From Acidimicrobiia bacterium (GTDB lineage Bacteria > Actinomycetota > Acidimicrobiia > IMCC26256 > PALSA-610): a stretch of 33,355 nt of DNA. Positions 1 through 9,043 of this stretch are shown piece by piece. The stretch is taken from the NCBI GenBank assembly GCA_027494135.1, contig JAOSJK010000003.1, forward strand, positions 1 through 33,355, read 5' to 3'. The stretch's first letter is position 1. The number at the start of each line of letters is the position of its first letter. Below the pieces are notes generated by a model, which saw nothing but the letters and a program-made list of their open reading frames with translations, was not told where the DNA came from and ran no database searches. A program made the position numbers and the translations under genes.

Positions 1-1027
1 TCCGGGCGCATGCGCACGGCTGCATCGTGAGGCGGACGTGGTCGCGCGTTCGCATTCGAACCAGCGGATGAGCCTCCCGGTCGAGCGTCGTCAGAACGAG
101 CTCGCCGACCGCGTCGTCCTCGAACGGCACCGCCTTGCCCGACTCGGTCTCGATCAGCTCCGCCGGTACAGCCCGGCGCCGAGGAAGTGGAGGCCGTCGC
201 CCTCCTCGCACTCCGCGCCGAGCGGCGCAGTCTCGCTCGTCCCGTAGACGTTCCGGGCGACCATCCCGAAGGCCGCCTCGATGTCGGCCCGGATCGAGGC
301 GACCTCGAGACCCGCGTCGCCCGAGAAGACCCCCCTTTCGAAGCCCCGGGTCGAACGGTTCGAGGCCCTCCGCCCGCGCCGCTTCGGCAAGGTGAAGGGC
401 GTACGACGGGGTCGAATAGAGGGCGCCGTCGACGTCCATGTCGGCCAGCAGCGCAAGCAGCCGCCGCGACTGACCGACGCCAACCGGCGCGACGCAGGCG
501 CCGAGCGCCTCGAACGTCATGTGGTCGTTGACCCCACCGGCGTACATCGCGTAGTTCATGCATTCGAAGACGACGTCGCCCGGTCGAACCCCGGCGGTCC
601 AATGGGCTCGCGCTCCGGCCTCGCAGTAGACCGCGGCGTCGTGGCGGGTCATCGCCATCCGCATCGGGCGCGAGGTCGTACCGCCGGTGGCCTGCATCCG
701 GATCAGGCGGTCGAGCGGGGCCGCCTGGTTCGAACCGAACGCCGGCTGTCCTTCCACCGCCGCCTGCAGCTCGGACTTCTCGGTGAACGGCAGGTCTCGG
801 AGGTCCTCCCGCGTGCGAACGCGGCTCGCATCGACGCCGGCGTCGCGCCACTTGGCCGCGTAGAACGGGCTGGCCTTGGCGGTGTACTTGAGCTGGCGGA
901 GGAGCAGGGCGTCCTCGATGGGCCGAAGCTCGGCCGGCTCGATCGTCTCGAAGTCGGGATTCCAGAACGCCCCGATCGCCGAGCGGCCGCCGTGCGGCAC
1001 GATCCGCTTCGATTCCAGCCCCGCCAT
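1..1027 (-). CDS. Phenylacetate-CoA ligase family (PaaK-like AMP-forming ligase), partial
   Basis: Adenylate-forming enzyme expected to activate an aryl or phenylacetyl carboxylate with ATP and CoA in the cytoplasm. The start is ATG at 1027 (MAGLESKRIVPHG). The middle reads with the P-loop-like MQATGGTTSRPM, followed by a MNYAMYAGG segment, and further on NVYGTSETAPLGAEC and GLHFLG, which match the A5-like motif of PaaK (YG.SE...ECE...GLH). The C-terminal part runs off the left edge, so about 340 of the usual 430 residues are present. Two frame breaks, near 345-350 (run of G) and near 170, interrupt the reading. The family is clear, but the exact substrate cannot be told from the sequence. 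It stands alone; its upstream region carries a dispersed repeat (1117-1184). Confidence 0.82.
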   Translation of the reverse strand, partial: MAGLESKRIVPHGGRSAIGAFWNPDFETIEPAELRPIEDALLLRQLKYTAKASPFYAAKWRDAGVDASRVRTREDLRDLPFTEKSELQAAVEGQPAFGSNQAAPLDRLIRMQATGGTTSRPMRMAMTRHDAAVYCEAGARAHWTAGVRPGDVVFECMNYAMYAGGVNDHMTFEALGACVAPVGVGQSRRLLALLADMDVDGALYSTPSYALHLAEAARAEGLEPFDPGLRKGGLLGRRGSRGRLDPGRHRGGLRDGRPERLRDERDCAARRGVRGGRRPPLPRRRAVPAELIETESGKAVPFEDDAVGELVLTTLDREAHPLVRMRTRDHVRLTMQPCACAR

Positions 1028-1116
1028 CCGCACACGACCTCCTCGGGACGCAACCGAGTCGGCCCCATCATCCTCCATGCAGGGGTGCGACCGCGGCCGC
1101 ACGGCTCGGCGGCGAG

Positions 1117-1184
1117 ATTCTGCTTGAAGCACACGCCTCGACGCTTCCTCGTCGGGTTCAGGCCGTGTCTGGCCCGCCGGAGAC
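1117..1184. repeat. Dispersed repeat B, copy 1, with conserved hairpin
   Basis: The 20-mer CTTGAAGCACACGCCTCGAC (1123-1142) recurs exactly at 6703-6722. In both copies it is followed by a short hairpin with arms GTCTGGC and GCC(G)GAGAC (here 1167-1184). The 5' part ATTCTGCTTGAAGC (1117-1130) also recurs inverted at 6860-6873. The copy lies upstream of the paaK-like gene and outside any gene. It could be a small mobile repeat or a structured untranslated element. Confidence 0.6.
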
Positions 1185-1316
1185 CGAATGCCCTGGTTCT
1201 TGGTCCCCGTACCGCCGGACTTTCGTCTTCAAGTTCGAAAGCTGCGCTCGCGGGCGAACCGTTCGCTCCGCCACCCGCCCAAATGGGGTGGAGGCGTCAA
1301 CTTGAAGAAGAATGCC

Positions 1317-1358
1317 GGCTGCGGGTGGGCGGGCTGCGGGTGGGCGGGCTGCGGATGC
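1317..1358. repeat. 15-bp tandem repeat
   Basis: The unit GGCTGCGGGTGGGCG occurs at 1317-1331 and 1332-1346, with a partial third copy to 1358. Read on the minus strand it would encode a repeated HPQPA pentapeptide, but it lies downstream of the probable doc stop codon, so I regard it as noncoding. Confidence 0.7.
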
Positions 1359-1442
1359 CGTTCCTCACGAAGGACGAGCGGCTCCATGCCTTCGCCAAGC
1401 AGGCCGGTGGCGGCCGCGTCTTGTGGTGACACGAGCTCAGCG

Positions 1443-1824
1443 CTAGGAGGTGGAGCGCCACGCGCCGAGGCGCGCTCGGCAATGTCGGCAACGTCGCGCA
1501 GCTGCCCATCGGCAACCGCGACCACGAGCTCGAACGCGGCCTCCTCCTTGGCGCGCAGGTCCGCCTCGTTCATCGCGTAGAACAGCCGCAATGCAACCCA
1601 GCCGAGGCGCTTGTTGCCGTCGACCAACGGATGGCTGGTCACGATCGAATGCAGGAGCGCTGCCGCCTTCCGGTCGAGATCGCCATACGCCTCCTCGCCG
1701 AAGGCCGTCGCCCGCGGCCGGGTCGCCGCGGCCTCCCGGGAGGCCGAGGTCGCGGATCTCGGGGGTCGTCCGGGGCAGCCTCGGCGGCGATGAGGAGGTC
1801 GTCGAGGTCGAGGTATTCCGTCAC
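1443..1824 (-). CDS. doc: Doc/Fic family toxin (death-on-curing)
   Basis: Toxin of a type II toxin-antitoxin pair. Doc of phage P1 is a Fic-fold kinase that phosphorylates EF-Tu; this role is known for the family and inferred here. The signature HPLVDGNKR, a match to HxFx(D/E)GNxR with the Doc-type K, is followed by a helix LGWVALRLFYAMN. The start is GTG at 1824 (MTEYLDLDDLL), sharing GTGA with the antitoxin stop, which indicates translational coupling. Two frame breaks (about 1740-1770 and about 1465) must be repaired. With the second repaired the protein ends AERLGAWRSTS at TAG 1443-1445, about 125 residues and normal for Doc. Unrepaired, the frame runs on to 1229 through a repeat-encoded tail that is probably not translated. 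Confidence 0.8.
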
Positions 1825-2021
1825 ATGCTGCCGAGGCGTCGCAGCAACTCAGCGTCCTCGGCAACGATCCGGGCGAGAAGCTCGCCCCGGCGGCGAGATC
1901 GGTTCGAGACGTAGACCGCGATCGCCTCGCGGGCGACAGCCTGCATCGACCGCCGCTCCCGACGGGCAACCGGGCGCAGCGCTTCTGTCTCCTCCGGCGT
2001 CAGGCGCAGGGTCATCGGCAT
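1821..2021 (-). CDS. Ribbon-helix-helix (CopG-type) antitoxin of Doc
   Basis: 66-residue protein starting MPMTLRLTPEETEALRPVA with the RHH pattern: an N-terminal beta strand (MTLRL) and two helices including SMQAVAREAIAVYV. Such antitoxins bind as dimers to palindromic operators through the strand and neutralise the toxin through the C-terminus. It is intact and first in the operon, and its TGA overlaps the doc GTG by 4 nt. A perfect inverted repeat sits 8 nt upstream of its ATG, overlapping a putative -10 (TATCAT, minus strand, 2033-2028) placed 6 nt from the start. This suggests a leaderless, autoregulated transcript. Confidence 0.85.
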   Translation of the reverse strand: MPMTLRLTPEETEALRPVARRERRSMQAVAREAIAVYVSNRSRRRGELLARIVAEDAELLRRLGSM

Positions 2022-2029
2022 GGCCAGAT

Positions 2030-2045
2030 GATACCGCCCGGTATC
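2030..2045 (-). promoter_or_regulatory. Operator palindrome of the CopG/Doc pair
   Basis: Perfect inverted repeat GATACCG-CC-CGGTATC immediately upstream of the antitoxin start. On the minus strand a TATCAT -10 hexamer (2033-2028) overlaps its proximal arm. Position and symmetry fit an RHH repressor site that blocks RNA polymerase. The factor is inferred. Confidence 0.65.
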
Positions 2046-2103
2046 ACCAGATGCCAGCGAGCTGGACACCGGCATCCCTCTTCCTCGGCGGCCGCGCCTC
2101 CGA

Positions 2104-3425
2104 TCAGTCGCCCCCGACCGGAATCGGCGAGACGCTCGCGGGAAGCACTGAATGGGCGATCGGCCCCACGACAGCGAAGGTCTGCATGTTCGAATGGCCG
2201 CGCAGCTCGTGCGCCCCGAGCGGCTCACAGGCGAACTGGTCGCGGATGAGGAGCATCGTGCCCTCGCCGATGTGCACCCGGCCAGGCGGCCCGAGCTCCT
2301 GGAGTCGGCTGGCGACGTTGACCGTGTCGCCCCACAGGTCGAACGCGAGGCGTTGGCTCCCGATCACGCCACCGACAGCCGGCCCCGAGTGGACCCCGAC
2401 GCGGAGAGCTGGAGCGGCTGCCCGAGAGCCTCGTGCCGGGCCGCCTCCTCGATCATCGCGAGGCCCAGGCGAACGACCGCCGGCGGCGTGGTCATCGTCG
2501 TCGGGCGTGAGTCCGCCCACGGCCATGTAGGCGTCGCCAATGGTTTTGATCTTGACGACATCGTGTTCCGAGGCGAGCTGGTCGAACGAGAGGAACAGCC
2601 TCCCCAGCACGTCGATGACGTCGCGCGCCCGGAGCTGGGCTGCGAGGGGCGTGAAGCCGACGATGTCACCGAAGAGCACGGTCACCGACGGATAGTCGAC
2701 CGCGATCGTTCGCTCGCCGCTCAGCAGCCGCTCGGCGATCGACTCGGGCAGGATGTTGTGGATGAGCGCCTCGGACTTCTGATGCTCGACCGCGAGCTGC
2801 TCGGTCTGCTCCCGGATCACCAGGTCCTGGAAGAACACCCGGCGACGGTTGCGTTCGAGGATGTGGAGGGCGAGGAGCACGCCCACAGCGCCGGCCGCGA
2901 ACAGCAGGACGTCCAGCACGAGGTTCGCGGGACCGCTGTACGTCGCCACGGCCACGCCGAAGGCGAGCCCGATGACGGCCGTGCGCAGGGCGGCGAAGAT
3001 GAACCGGGTTCGAGACACGAAACCCCGGGCGAAGAGAAGCGTCGCCGCGGCCACGCCGTAGCCGGGCAGCGCCCCACCGATGGTCGCGAGCGCCAGGATC
3101 ACCACGCCATTTGCGGAGGTCAGCAGAGCCGCGAGCAGGTGCTGGCGGTCGAGCGTCGTCGTCCAGCGGGCCAGCAGCGCGATGGCCACGCTGAGGGCGG
3201 ACATGGCCAGCCCGGCCGGGATGGCGAGCTCCGGCGCGGGCTCGTCGACTGCGGCAGCAAGAACGCCGCCGGCGCCCAGATCACGGCCGACGCGATCGAG
3301 ATCATGAGGTAGCCGTTCAGGCTCTCGGCGCCGGCCTGCCGCTGGTAGCGCCGTTCGAGGGCGTCGTCAAGGAACCGCAGCGACAGCGGATGCAACGCGC
3401 CACGGGTCGTCACAGGCTCGGCCAT
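2104..3425 (-). CDS. Membrane-anchored class III adenylate cyclase
   Basis: Makes cAMP from ATP. The N-terminal half (from ATG 3425, MAEPVTTRGALHPLS) carries about six hydrophobic segments, followed by a linker with ILPESIAERL, the usual lead-in to the catalytic domain. The catalytic domain shows VTVLFGDIVGFT (metal-binding Asp), VKIKTIGDAYMAVGG (adenine-selecting Lys) and LWGDTVNVASRL (adenine-selecting Asp plus transition-state Asn/Arg), so adenylate rather than guanylate specificity is expected. Frame breaks lie near 3240 (within the membrane part) and as a compensating pair around 2400-2490, where the correct reading is a helix MIEEAARHEAL then RVGVHSGP. It starts 9 nt after the VOC gene stop and is probably cotranscribed with it. 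Length about 440 residues. Confidence 0.85.
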
Positions 3426-3434
3426 GGATGCAGC

Positions 3435-3846
3435 CTAGAGCCGTTGACCGACTAGAGCCGGGGTTACCGGGACCGGATCACCCGCAGGCGGCTCCATCGG
3501 CGTCATGAGCTGGAAGTAGTTGCCGTCGGGATCTTCGAACGTCGCGATCCACGAGTCGGGGAAGCCCTCGAACGAGTACGGCTCGGCGACGACCGTCGCG
3601 CCGGCGGCCTGTGAAGCGCGCCGCCTCGCCCTTGACGTCGGTCGTCTCGATGTTCCAGATCAGCCGCCCGGGGCTGGGGTTGCGGCCCTTGACTTCGCTG
3701 TGCGGCCCGATCGAGATCGAGCCCGTCCCGACCGTCCAGGTGCTGTAGCTCTCGTCGCTGTAGGTCGGCTCGCCGAGCAGCTTCCGGTAGAAGGCCACGA
3801 GCCGAGCCGGATCCTCCGAACCGATGAGCAGGCTGTTGAAGTTCAT
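3435..3846 (-). CDS. VOC superfamily (glyoxalase/bleomycin-resistance-like) protein
   Basis: Small metal-binding-fold protein of unknown substrate. The start is ATG 3846 with a good ribosome site (AAGGAG about 8 nt upstream). The first beta-alpha-beta module reads FNSLLIGSEDPARLVAFYRKLLG. After one frame break near 3615 the C-terminal half continues as GATVVAEPYSF, then FEDPDGNYFQLM, the classic VOC C-terminal metal-ligand region with a Glu two residues before the Asp. The repaired protein has about 137 residues and stops at TAG 3435-3437, 9 nt before the cyclase start, so the two genes look like an operon. Isomerase, lyase, dioxygenase and resistance members share this fold and cannot be told apart here. 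Confidence 0.8.
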
Positions 3847-3862
3847 GGACGCGCTCCTTCTG

Positions 3863-4228
3863 CAGATGCCGGAACGGTAGCGCGACTTGGAGCATCGGGA
3901 GGTGGCGCCGCTGACCGTACGCGATACATCGCGCGGTAGTCCCCTCGATGCTCAGCAGGTGGTCATATTCGCGACTGTGGCGGCATAAGGGGAGGGGCAA
4001 CCGCCTCATACCCAGCGGCCTTCCGCACGCGCCATGCGTGCTCGGGTGTGAAATCAGGAGCGGGCAGGTCGAATCGGCGTCGTTAAGGCCTCCATACCGG
4101 GGAATGACCAGCACCTGAGCAGCGGCGATGTCAAGGTCGGATCAGGCAGGGGGTTTCGGCGCCCTCGAGCAGCCCTGTGGCGTCGGCAAGGGTCCGGGAT
4201 GAGCGGACGAGCCTGCGTTCGCCGGCCG
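3863..4228. other. Intergenic region, no gene recognised
   Basis: Divergent spacer between the VOC gene and the M16-type gene. Open frames exist on the minus strand but none gives a protein-like reading to me. It contains the ribosome site of the VOC gene at its left edge and the promoter of the M16-type gene at its right edge. Confidence 0.4.
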
Positions 4229-4234
4229 TACACT
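4229..4234 (+). promoter_or_regulatory. -10 box of the M16-type gene (leaderless)
   Basis: TACACT ends 6 nt before the GTG at 4241, the spacing expected when transcription starts at the start codon. The same spacing recurs at 24398-24403 and 2033-2028, which is why I chose GTG 4241 as the start. Confidence 0.5.
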
Positions 4235-4240
4235 CGCGAC

Positions 4241-5760
4241 GTGGAACCGCTCGCCCGGCCGGAGATCGGCCGGCTCGCGCTACCCGCGCTCCGGGAGATG
4301 GCAGCGTCGATCCCGGAGATCGACCACTACGAGCTCGATGGCATCCCGCTGTTCCACATGCCGGCCGCAGGAGCGACCATCCTGACGCTCGCGTTCGGCG
4401 TGGGCCGGGCGCACGAGCCCGTCATCCAGAGCGGGATGACCCCACCTCGCCGAGCACCTGATCCTGACGGCGATCGATCAGGCGCTCGATCACTCGAACG
4501 GGTCGACCGAGCCGTTCCGAGTCACCTTCACGATCCGAGCCTCGCCGGGAGATGCGAGCCGCTTCCTGCGCGACGTGTGCGACCAGATCGCTCGGCCCCG
4601 TCTGTCCCGAATCCACGAGGGAGGCGAATGTCCTTCGCTCCGAGGCCGCCGTCCGTTCGAACGCCACCTCGATCGAAGGACGGCTGAACTTCCTGCGGGT
4701 CGGCTACCGTGGCCTCGGCAAGGTCGAGCTCCCCGAGTTGTTCCTTCGGCACCTCGACCCGGAGGTGCTCAGGGAGTGGATCGCACGCCACTTCGTCGCC
4801 GGGAATGCCGCGATCTGGATCCTCGGCCAGCTGCCGGACGATCTGTACATCGCGCTGGAGCCGGACCGCCCACGCCGCTGCCGACGTTCGAAACGATCCC
4901 CGGGTTCGAGGGCCCGACGATGCTGCTCGACGAGGTCGGTGGGGTTGGTGCGTCATTCGACGTCGAGCCCAGCCTGGCGGTCGAGGTCGCCCTCAGGACG
5001 ATCGAGCAACACCTGAAGCGGGCGCTGCGCGTCGAACGCGGTCTCGGTTACGCGATCTCTGCCGAGTACCGGCCGGTCGAAAAGGACCGGGCCGTCGCAT
5101 TCGTCTTCGCGAGCTGTCTGCCCGAGAAGGTGGCGGATGTCCAGCGCGCGATGCTCGAAACCATCGACGACGTGGCTGCACGCGGTCCGTCGGAGGACGA
5201 GATCGCCGACTACTGCGAGACCTTCCTGCGAGACGCCAGCGACCCGATGGCCTATCCGGCTCGACTCGATCGGCGCGTGCAGGACACGCTCATGGGGATC
5301 GAGCCGACGTCGGTCGCGACCCGGGTCGACGAGATGTGGCGCCTCCAGCCAGACCAGGTGGCGGCCGCGTTTCGCGCGGCCCGCGAGACGATGCTCCTGC
5401 TGCTCCCGGCGAATGCCATCCGCCGAATCGGGCATTCAAGCCCTACCCGCAACCGCCACCGGGGCCGCTCGGCGAAGGTCAGACCTTCGAGTTCGTCCCC
5501 GCCAAGGGCACCACAGATCGATCGTCGCCGGACGCCGAAGCTGTTCGTCGGCGCGCAGGGCCTCACCGTCGACACGCCGGCCGGAAGGTATGCCAGCATC
5601 CCCTGGACCGACTGTGGCCGTCATCCGTGACGACTACGAGCGCGCAATCTGGCTCGCGATGGTTCGTCGGTCGTCATCACGCCCGAGTCATGGCGGAACG
5701 GGTACGGCGCGATCGCCACTGGTCGATCGGTACGCCCCGGCAGCCGTCGTGGTGCGCTGA
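4241..5760 (+). CDS. M16-family (insulinase/pitrilysin-like) peptidase homolog
   Basis: Predicted zinc peptidase or inactive relative, about 500 residues. The early part reads IPLFHMPAAGATILTLAFGVGRAHE, the usual first M16 strand pair, and then HLAEHLI (4443-4457), the inverted zinc motif HxxEH. The second half contains a pseudosymmetric M16-like module with ALRVERGLGYAISAEYRP and FVFASCLPEKVADVQ. The C-terminal 110 residues (from about 5430) form a separate beta-rich piece (GLTVDTPAGRYASIPW, AIWLRDGSSVVITPESW) resembling a PH-like domain, ending RYAPAAVVVR at TGA 5758-5760. At least five frame breaks (near 4438, 4625, 4870, 5440 and 5660) cut the reading. M16 proteins often act in pairs, but only one is seen here. 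A rho-independent terminator follows. Confidence 0.72.
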
Positions 5761-5812
5761 CAGGGTTCCGCACGCGCCGTCCACCTGCGCCGTCCACGCG
5801 CCGTCCCGCACG

Positions 5813-5835
5813 CGCCGTTCCCGGACGGCGGTTTT
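5813..5835 (+). terminator. Rho-independent terminator
   Basis: Stem CGCCGT / ACGGCG with loop TCCCGG followed by GTTTT, 53 nt after the M16-type gene stop. Just upstream (5770-5817) the string CGCGCCGT recurs four times with small changes. Confidence 0.65.
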
Positions 5836-6077
5836 GTCATCCGCCCATCACAAGGGCATTCGTCCGCGATGTCGACGGCCGCCCGGCGAAACCGCGCGGA
5901 CTTTATCCCGCCGTGAACGTGCCGCGGAAGGAATTCAGCTCCGCCGCGGCCGTGAAGCGGGATCCGGCGTGACGAGTGTCCGCAGGGTGGGCATTAGACA
6001 GAAACGCGTCTCTCCGGAGGCGTACGGGCGGGCCGGAGTCGTACAGGGGGCCCGGAGGCGACCCGGCGCGCCTGCGC

Positions 6078-6095
6078 TATAGTTGCTCGAGCAAC
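6078..6095 (+). promoter_or_regulatory. Promoter -10 with overlapping palindromic operator
   Basis: TATAGT (6078-6083) overlaps the perfect 14-bp palindrome GTTGCTCGAGCAAC (6082-6095), about 90 nt upstream of the Ddn-like gene. The palindrome would cover the transcription start, the usual place for a MarR/TetR-type repressor site. The regulator is not in the neighbourhood. The rest of 5836-6184 shows no gene. Confidence 0.5.
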
Positions 6096-6184
6096 AACCT
6101 GCAGCCGGACGCCCGGGCCGACCCAGGACGCCCGGGCACCGCGGGGCCCCCCGGTCGGACGCCGAGTCACGAGTGGGGAAGACG

Positions 6185-6609
6185 ATGTCCGATGCCACCG
6201 CCAATAGCTGGGAAGACAACCTGATCGCCGATCTACGAGCCAACGGCGGCCGCGCGAGCAGCGGGCCGCTGGCCGGCGAGGCCCTCCTCGTGCTGTACAC
6301 GACCGGGGCGCGGACGGGCCTGCCCCGTCGGGCCGTCCTGTCGGTGACGAGAGACGGTGAGGACTACGTGGTCGCCGGGACCGCCGGCGGCCGGCCTTCG
6401 AACCCGAGTTGGTTCGCGAACCTCCGGGCCAACCCCACGGTGCGGTTCGAGGCCGATGGCCAAACGTTCACCGGGACGGCGACGGTCGCCGAGGAGCGGA
6501 TCGCGATCGGCTCTGGGGCGCCCACGTCGCCGTCCTGCCGCGCTTTGCCGCCTATCCGGAACAGGCCGGCCGCATCATCCCGATGGTTCGCCTCCGCCCT
6601 CAGGCCTGA
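6185..6609 (+). CDS. F420H2-dependent reductase / nitroreductase family (Ddn-like, DUF385)
   Basis: Split-barrel protein of the deazaflavin-dependent nitroreductase family, expected to bind coenzyme F420 and reduce quinones or nitro compounds. Typical stretches are GEALLVLYTTGARTG and PRRAVLSV near the N-terminus, VAGTAGGRPSNPSWFANLRANP in the middle (written here as family landmark) and, after one frame break near 6515, RFAAYPEQAGRIIPMVRL at the end. The repaired length is about 141 residues, normal for the family. The ATG at 6185 follows GGGGAAG. It is monocistronic, under the palindrome-bearing promoter at 6078-6095. F420 use is family knowledge, not seen directly. Confidence 0.85.
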
Positions 6610-6702
6610 CCGCGGGCCCGACCTCGCTGTGCCGTGCTCTCGCCGCCCTGCAATCCGCACTGCGGCGGGCGGACCTGCACCCGTTCCCAGTCACGATTCC
6701 TC

Positions 6703-6747
6703 CTTGAAGCACACGCCTCGACCCTTGTCTGGCGATTTGGCCGAGAC
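6703..6747. repeat. Dispersed repeat B, copy 2, with conserved hairpin
   Basis: An exact second copy of the 20-mer CTTGAAGCACACGCCTCGAC (6703-6722), followed by the hairpin GTCTGGC...GCCGAGAC (6727-6747). The loop and spacer differ from copy 1 at 1117-1184, while both stem arms are kept. Confidence 0.6.
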
Positions 6748-6859
6748 ACGAAGGGCAATCTGACTCGAGAACGTCGCACCTTTCTGCTTGAAGGACGAAG
6801 GCAAGCACGCCGGAACCAGTACGGCTCCACGCAATCCACCAGATTCCGGTTGGGTGCTC

Positions 6860-6873
6860 GCTTCAAGCAGAAT
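6860..6873 (-). repeat. Inverted piece of repeat B
   Basis: GCTTCAAGCAGAAT is the exact reverse complement of positions 1117-1130. The flanking sequence on the minus strand (GGCCGGCGG before, GC-rich CCGCGGCCG further out) also resembles the flank of copy 1, so the shared block is longer than the exact match. Confidence 0.5.
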
Positions 6874-7012
6874 TCCGCCGGCCACCCACCGCGACGGCCG
6901 CGGCCCGCCCTTGACGATGGGCGCCGTCCCACTGGCGTCACACGCACACATCAGGCTGGTCACGCGGTCGTACCCGCGGCGAACTCGTGACGCTCGCCGG
7001 TGGCGTCGTAGG

Positions 7013-8372
7013 GTGGCGCCAGCGAGCGACTCTCCCGCCGATCTCGTCATCACCGGCTGCATCGCCCGGTGCACGACGACCGTGAGAGGATCACGTTCGA
7101 GGAAGACGCGACCATCGTCGTTCGAGACGGGGTCATCGAATCGGTCACCGGCGGACCGACCGGCGGCCCGGGCATCGAGCCGCCGACCACATCGACGCCC
7201 GCGGCCGTGGCGATGCCGGGCCTCATCAACTGCCACACCCACGCCCCATGGTCACGCTGCGCGGCGTCGCCGAGGACGTCCAGACCGACGAGTGGTTCAA
7301 CGACTACGTCTGGCCGATCGAGTCGAACCTCACCGAGGAGGACGTGGAGCTCGGCGCCCGACTCGCGTGCGCCGAGATGATCCGCGGCGGCGTGACGACC
7401 TTCGCCGATCACTCTTCTCGATGGACGCCGTCGCCGCCGTCGTCGCGGAGGCGGGCATTAGGGCTCACCTCGGCGAGGCCTTCTTCTCGTCCCAGGGCCC
7501 GGCGGGCCGCGAGAAGTCCCTCCAGTTCGCGCTGGACCATCGCGGGAAGTCGGGCGGCCGAATCACCACCGCCCTCGCCCCGCACGCGCCGTACACCGTC
7601 GACGGCGCCGACCTCGCCGCCACCGCCGAACTCGCGCGCGAGCACCAACTCCCGATCCACATCCACGCCTCGGAGAACCGCGACCGTGCCGAGGTCAGCC
7701 TCGAACGCCACGGCGTGACCCCGATCGAGGTCTTGCAGCAGACCGGGATCCTCGACAGCGACGTCCTGATCGCGCACGGCACGGGCATCCTCGACCGCGA
7801 CCTGCCCGTCCTCGCGAGCGCGAAGGGTCGCGTCGCCGTGGCCACCGCCCCGCGCGGCTACCTGAAGTTCGGCTGGCCGACGACCACGCCCGTCCGGGCC
7901 CTGCGCGAGATCGGCATCGACGTCGGCCCGCCACGGATGGCGCGGCCTCGAACAACTCCCTCGACGTCTGGGAGTCGATGGCCCTCACGGCCCTCATCCA
8001 GAAGTCGACCACCCGCGACCCCCGCTGGCTCACCTCCCGCCAAGCCCTGCACCACGCGACGCTGCAGAGCGCCCGCGCCGTGGGCCTCGGCGAGACGATC
8101 GGCAGCCTCGCCCCCGGCCGGCGTGCCGACATCATCCTGGTCGACCTGGCCGGCCCGCACACCCAGCCGGTCCACGACGTCGCGGCAACCCTCGTCCACA
8201 GCGCCCACTCGTCGGACGTCCGAACGACGATCGTCGACGGCCGCGTCCTCATGCGCGACCGCGAGCTGCTGACGATCGACGTGGCCGCCGTTGTCGTCGC
8301 AGAGATGGGGAGCGGATGCCGGCCCTCCTCGACCGAAGCCACGGTCGGCGGATCCAGGACTACAACACCTAG
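7013..8372 (+). CDS. Amidohydrolase, MtaD-like (5-methylthioadenosine/S-adenosylhomocysteine deaminase family)
   Basis: Metal-dependent TIM-barrel hydrolase. Landmarks: an N-terminal ADLVITGCIAR strand, then MPGLINCHTHAP (HxH metal ligands, about 7231), GLRGVAED-like region, GVTTFAD, LAPHAPYTVDG, LPIHIHASEN (metal His), VLIAHGTGI, and after a frame break near 7930 DGAASNNSLDVWE, which corresponds to the catalytic Asp motif DGxASNN typical of MtaD/TrzA deaminases. The C-terminus GSLAPGRRADIILVDL is the usual closing beta-sandwich. Frame breaks near 7060, 7250, 7412, 7930 and 8310. The GTG at 7013 is the best start but is not certain. The reaction may be deamination of adenosine-like nucleosides or dechlorination; the sequence favours the former. 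The stop overlaps the convergent membrane gene by 3 nt. Confidence 0.8.
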
Positions 8373-8938
8373 CGAATCGGCCCCGGTGACTCAGGTGATC
8401 GTGTCCGCCGTGCGTGTATAGGGCCGCCGCCGAGGGCTATCAGGCCGACCAGCGCCAGCCCGAACAGGATGAATCCGAATCCGACGATCGAGAGGCGAGC
8501 GTCGATCAGCGCCGTGCCCGGGATCACGGCGAGCAAGCCGACGAGGAGCGAGATCCCGATCCAGCGCTGGCTGTCCGGCCGGGGCACGAGTGCGACCACA
8601 GCGAGGACCAGGCCAAAGACGAGGCCCAGGAACCCGCCCAGCAAGAGCACGACGCCGAGCGAATCGGAGCCCAGGTAGACGCTGGCGGCTCGGACCCCAG
8701 CGCCCACGAGCCCGAGCGCACCAATCCCGGTGAGCCCCAGCGCCACCCGCGCCACGCAGCGTTCGAACGGCGTCCGGCCGGCAAGCGCGATGAGGAGCGC
8801 GCCGGCCCCGACGAGCGCCAACACGAGCAACTCGGGAGTCAGGCCGCCTAGGCTCCGGGCACCCTGCTGGGCGACCCCGACAATGGCGGCGGCAGCACCG
8901 CCGAGAAGAAGCAGGGCACCACCCGTTCGGCCGATCAT
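8369..8938 (-). CDS. Small multi-pass membrane protein of unknown function
   Basis: 189 residues from ATG 8938 (MIGRTGGALLLLGG), uninterrupted. About six hydrophobic segments: LLLLGGAAAAIVGV, LLVLALVGAGALLIAL, a Gly/Leu-rich stretch around GLTGIGALGLVGAG, VVLLLGGFLGLVFGLVLAVVAL, ISLLVGLLAVIPGTAL and FGFILFGLALVGLIAL. No catalytic motif is visible and I do not recognise the family. It is one of the few genes here without a frame break. Its TAG (8369-8371) interlocks with the stop of the convergent amidohydrolase. Confidence 0.7.
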   Translation of the reverse strand: MIGRTGGALLLLGGAAAAIVGVAQQGARSLGGLTPELLVLALVGAGALLIALAGRTPFERCVARVALGLTGIGALGLVGAGVRAASVYLGSDSLGVVLLLGGFLGLVFGLVLAVVALVPRPDSQRWIGISLLVGLLAVIPGTALIDARLSIVGFGFILFGLALVGLIALGGGPIHARRTRSPESPGPIR

Positions 8939-9043
8939 CGATCCATTCGTTAGATGCGCCGACCATCCAGGCGTGCGGCTGCCGTGACCAGGTGGCAAGG
9001 GCCGAACGTCACCGAGTACGACGACGACGTCGCGCAGAAGGGG

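Larger units (their letters stand above)
6610..7012. other. Intergenic region rich in repeat B pieces
   Basis: No gene seen. It holds repeat B copy 2 (6703-6747), a further direct CTGCTTGAAG (6784-6793) and an inverted GCTTCAAGCAGAAT (6860-6873). The outer CTTGAAGC arms (6703 direct, 6860 inverted) make the 6703-6873 block look like a 170-bp element with inverted ends. Confidence 0.5.

Noticed and set aside
1253..1268. GAACCGTTC as a LexA-type site
   Set aside because: Half-sites are too close for any known LexA spacing.
1229..1442. C-terminal extension of Doc with HPQPA repeats
   Set aside because: A one-base correction near 1465 gives a normal Doc end; the repeat-encoded tail is not needed and resembles read-through of noncoding repeat.
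5761..5817. CGCGCCGT repeats as a possible short CRISPR-like array
   Set aside because: Units are 8-10 nt with irregular gaps and end in a terminator; no spacers of even length and no cas genes.
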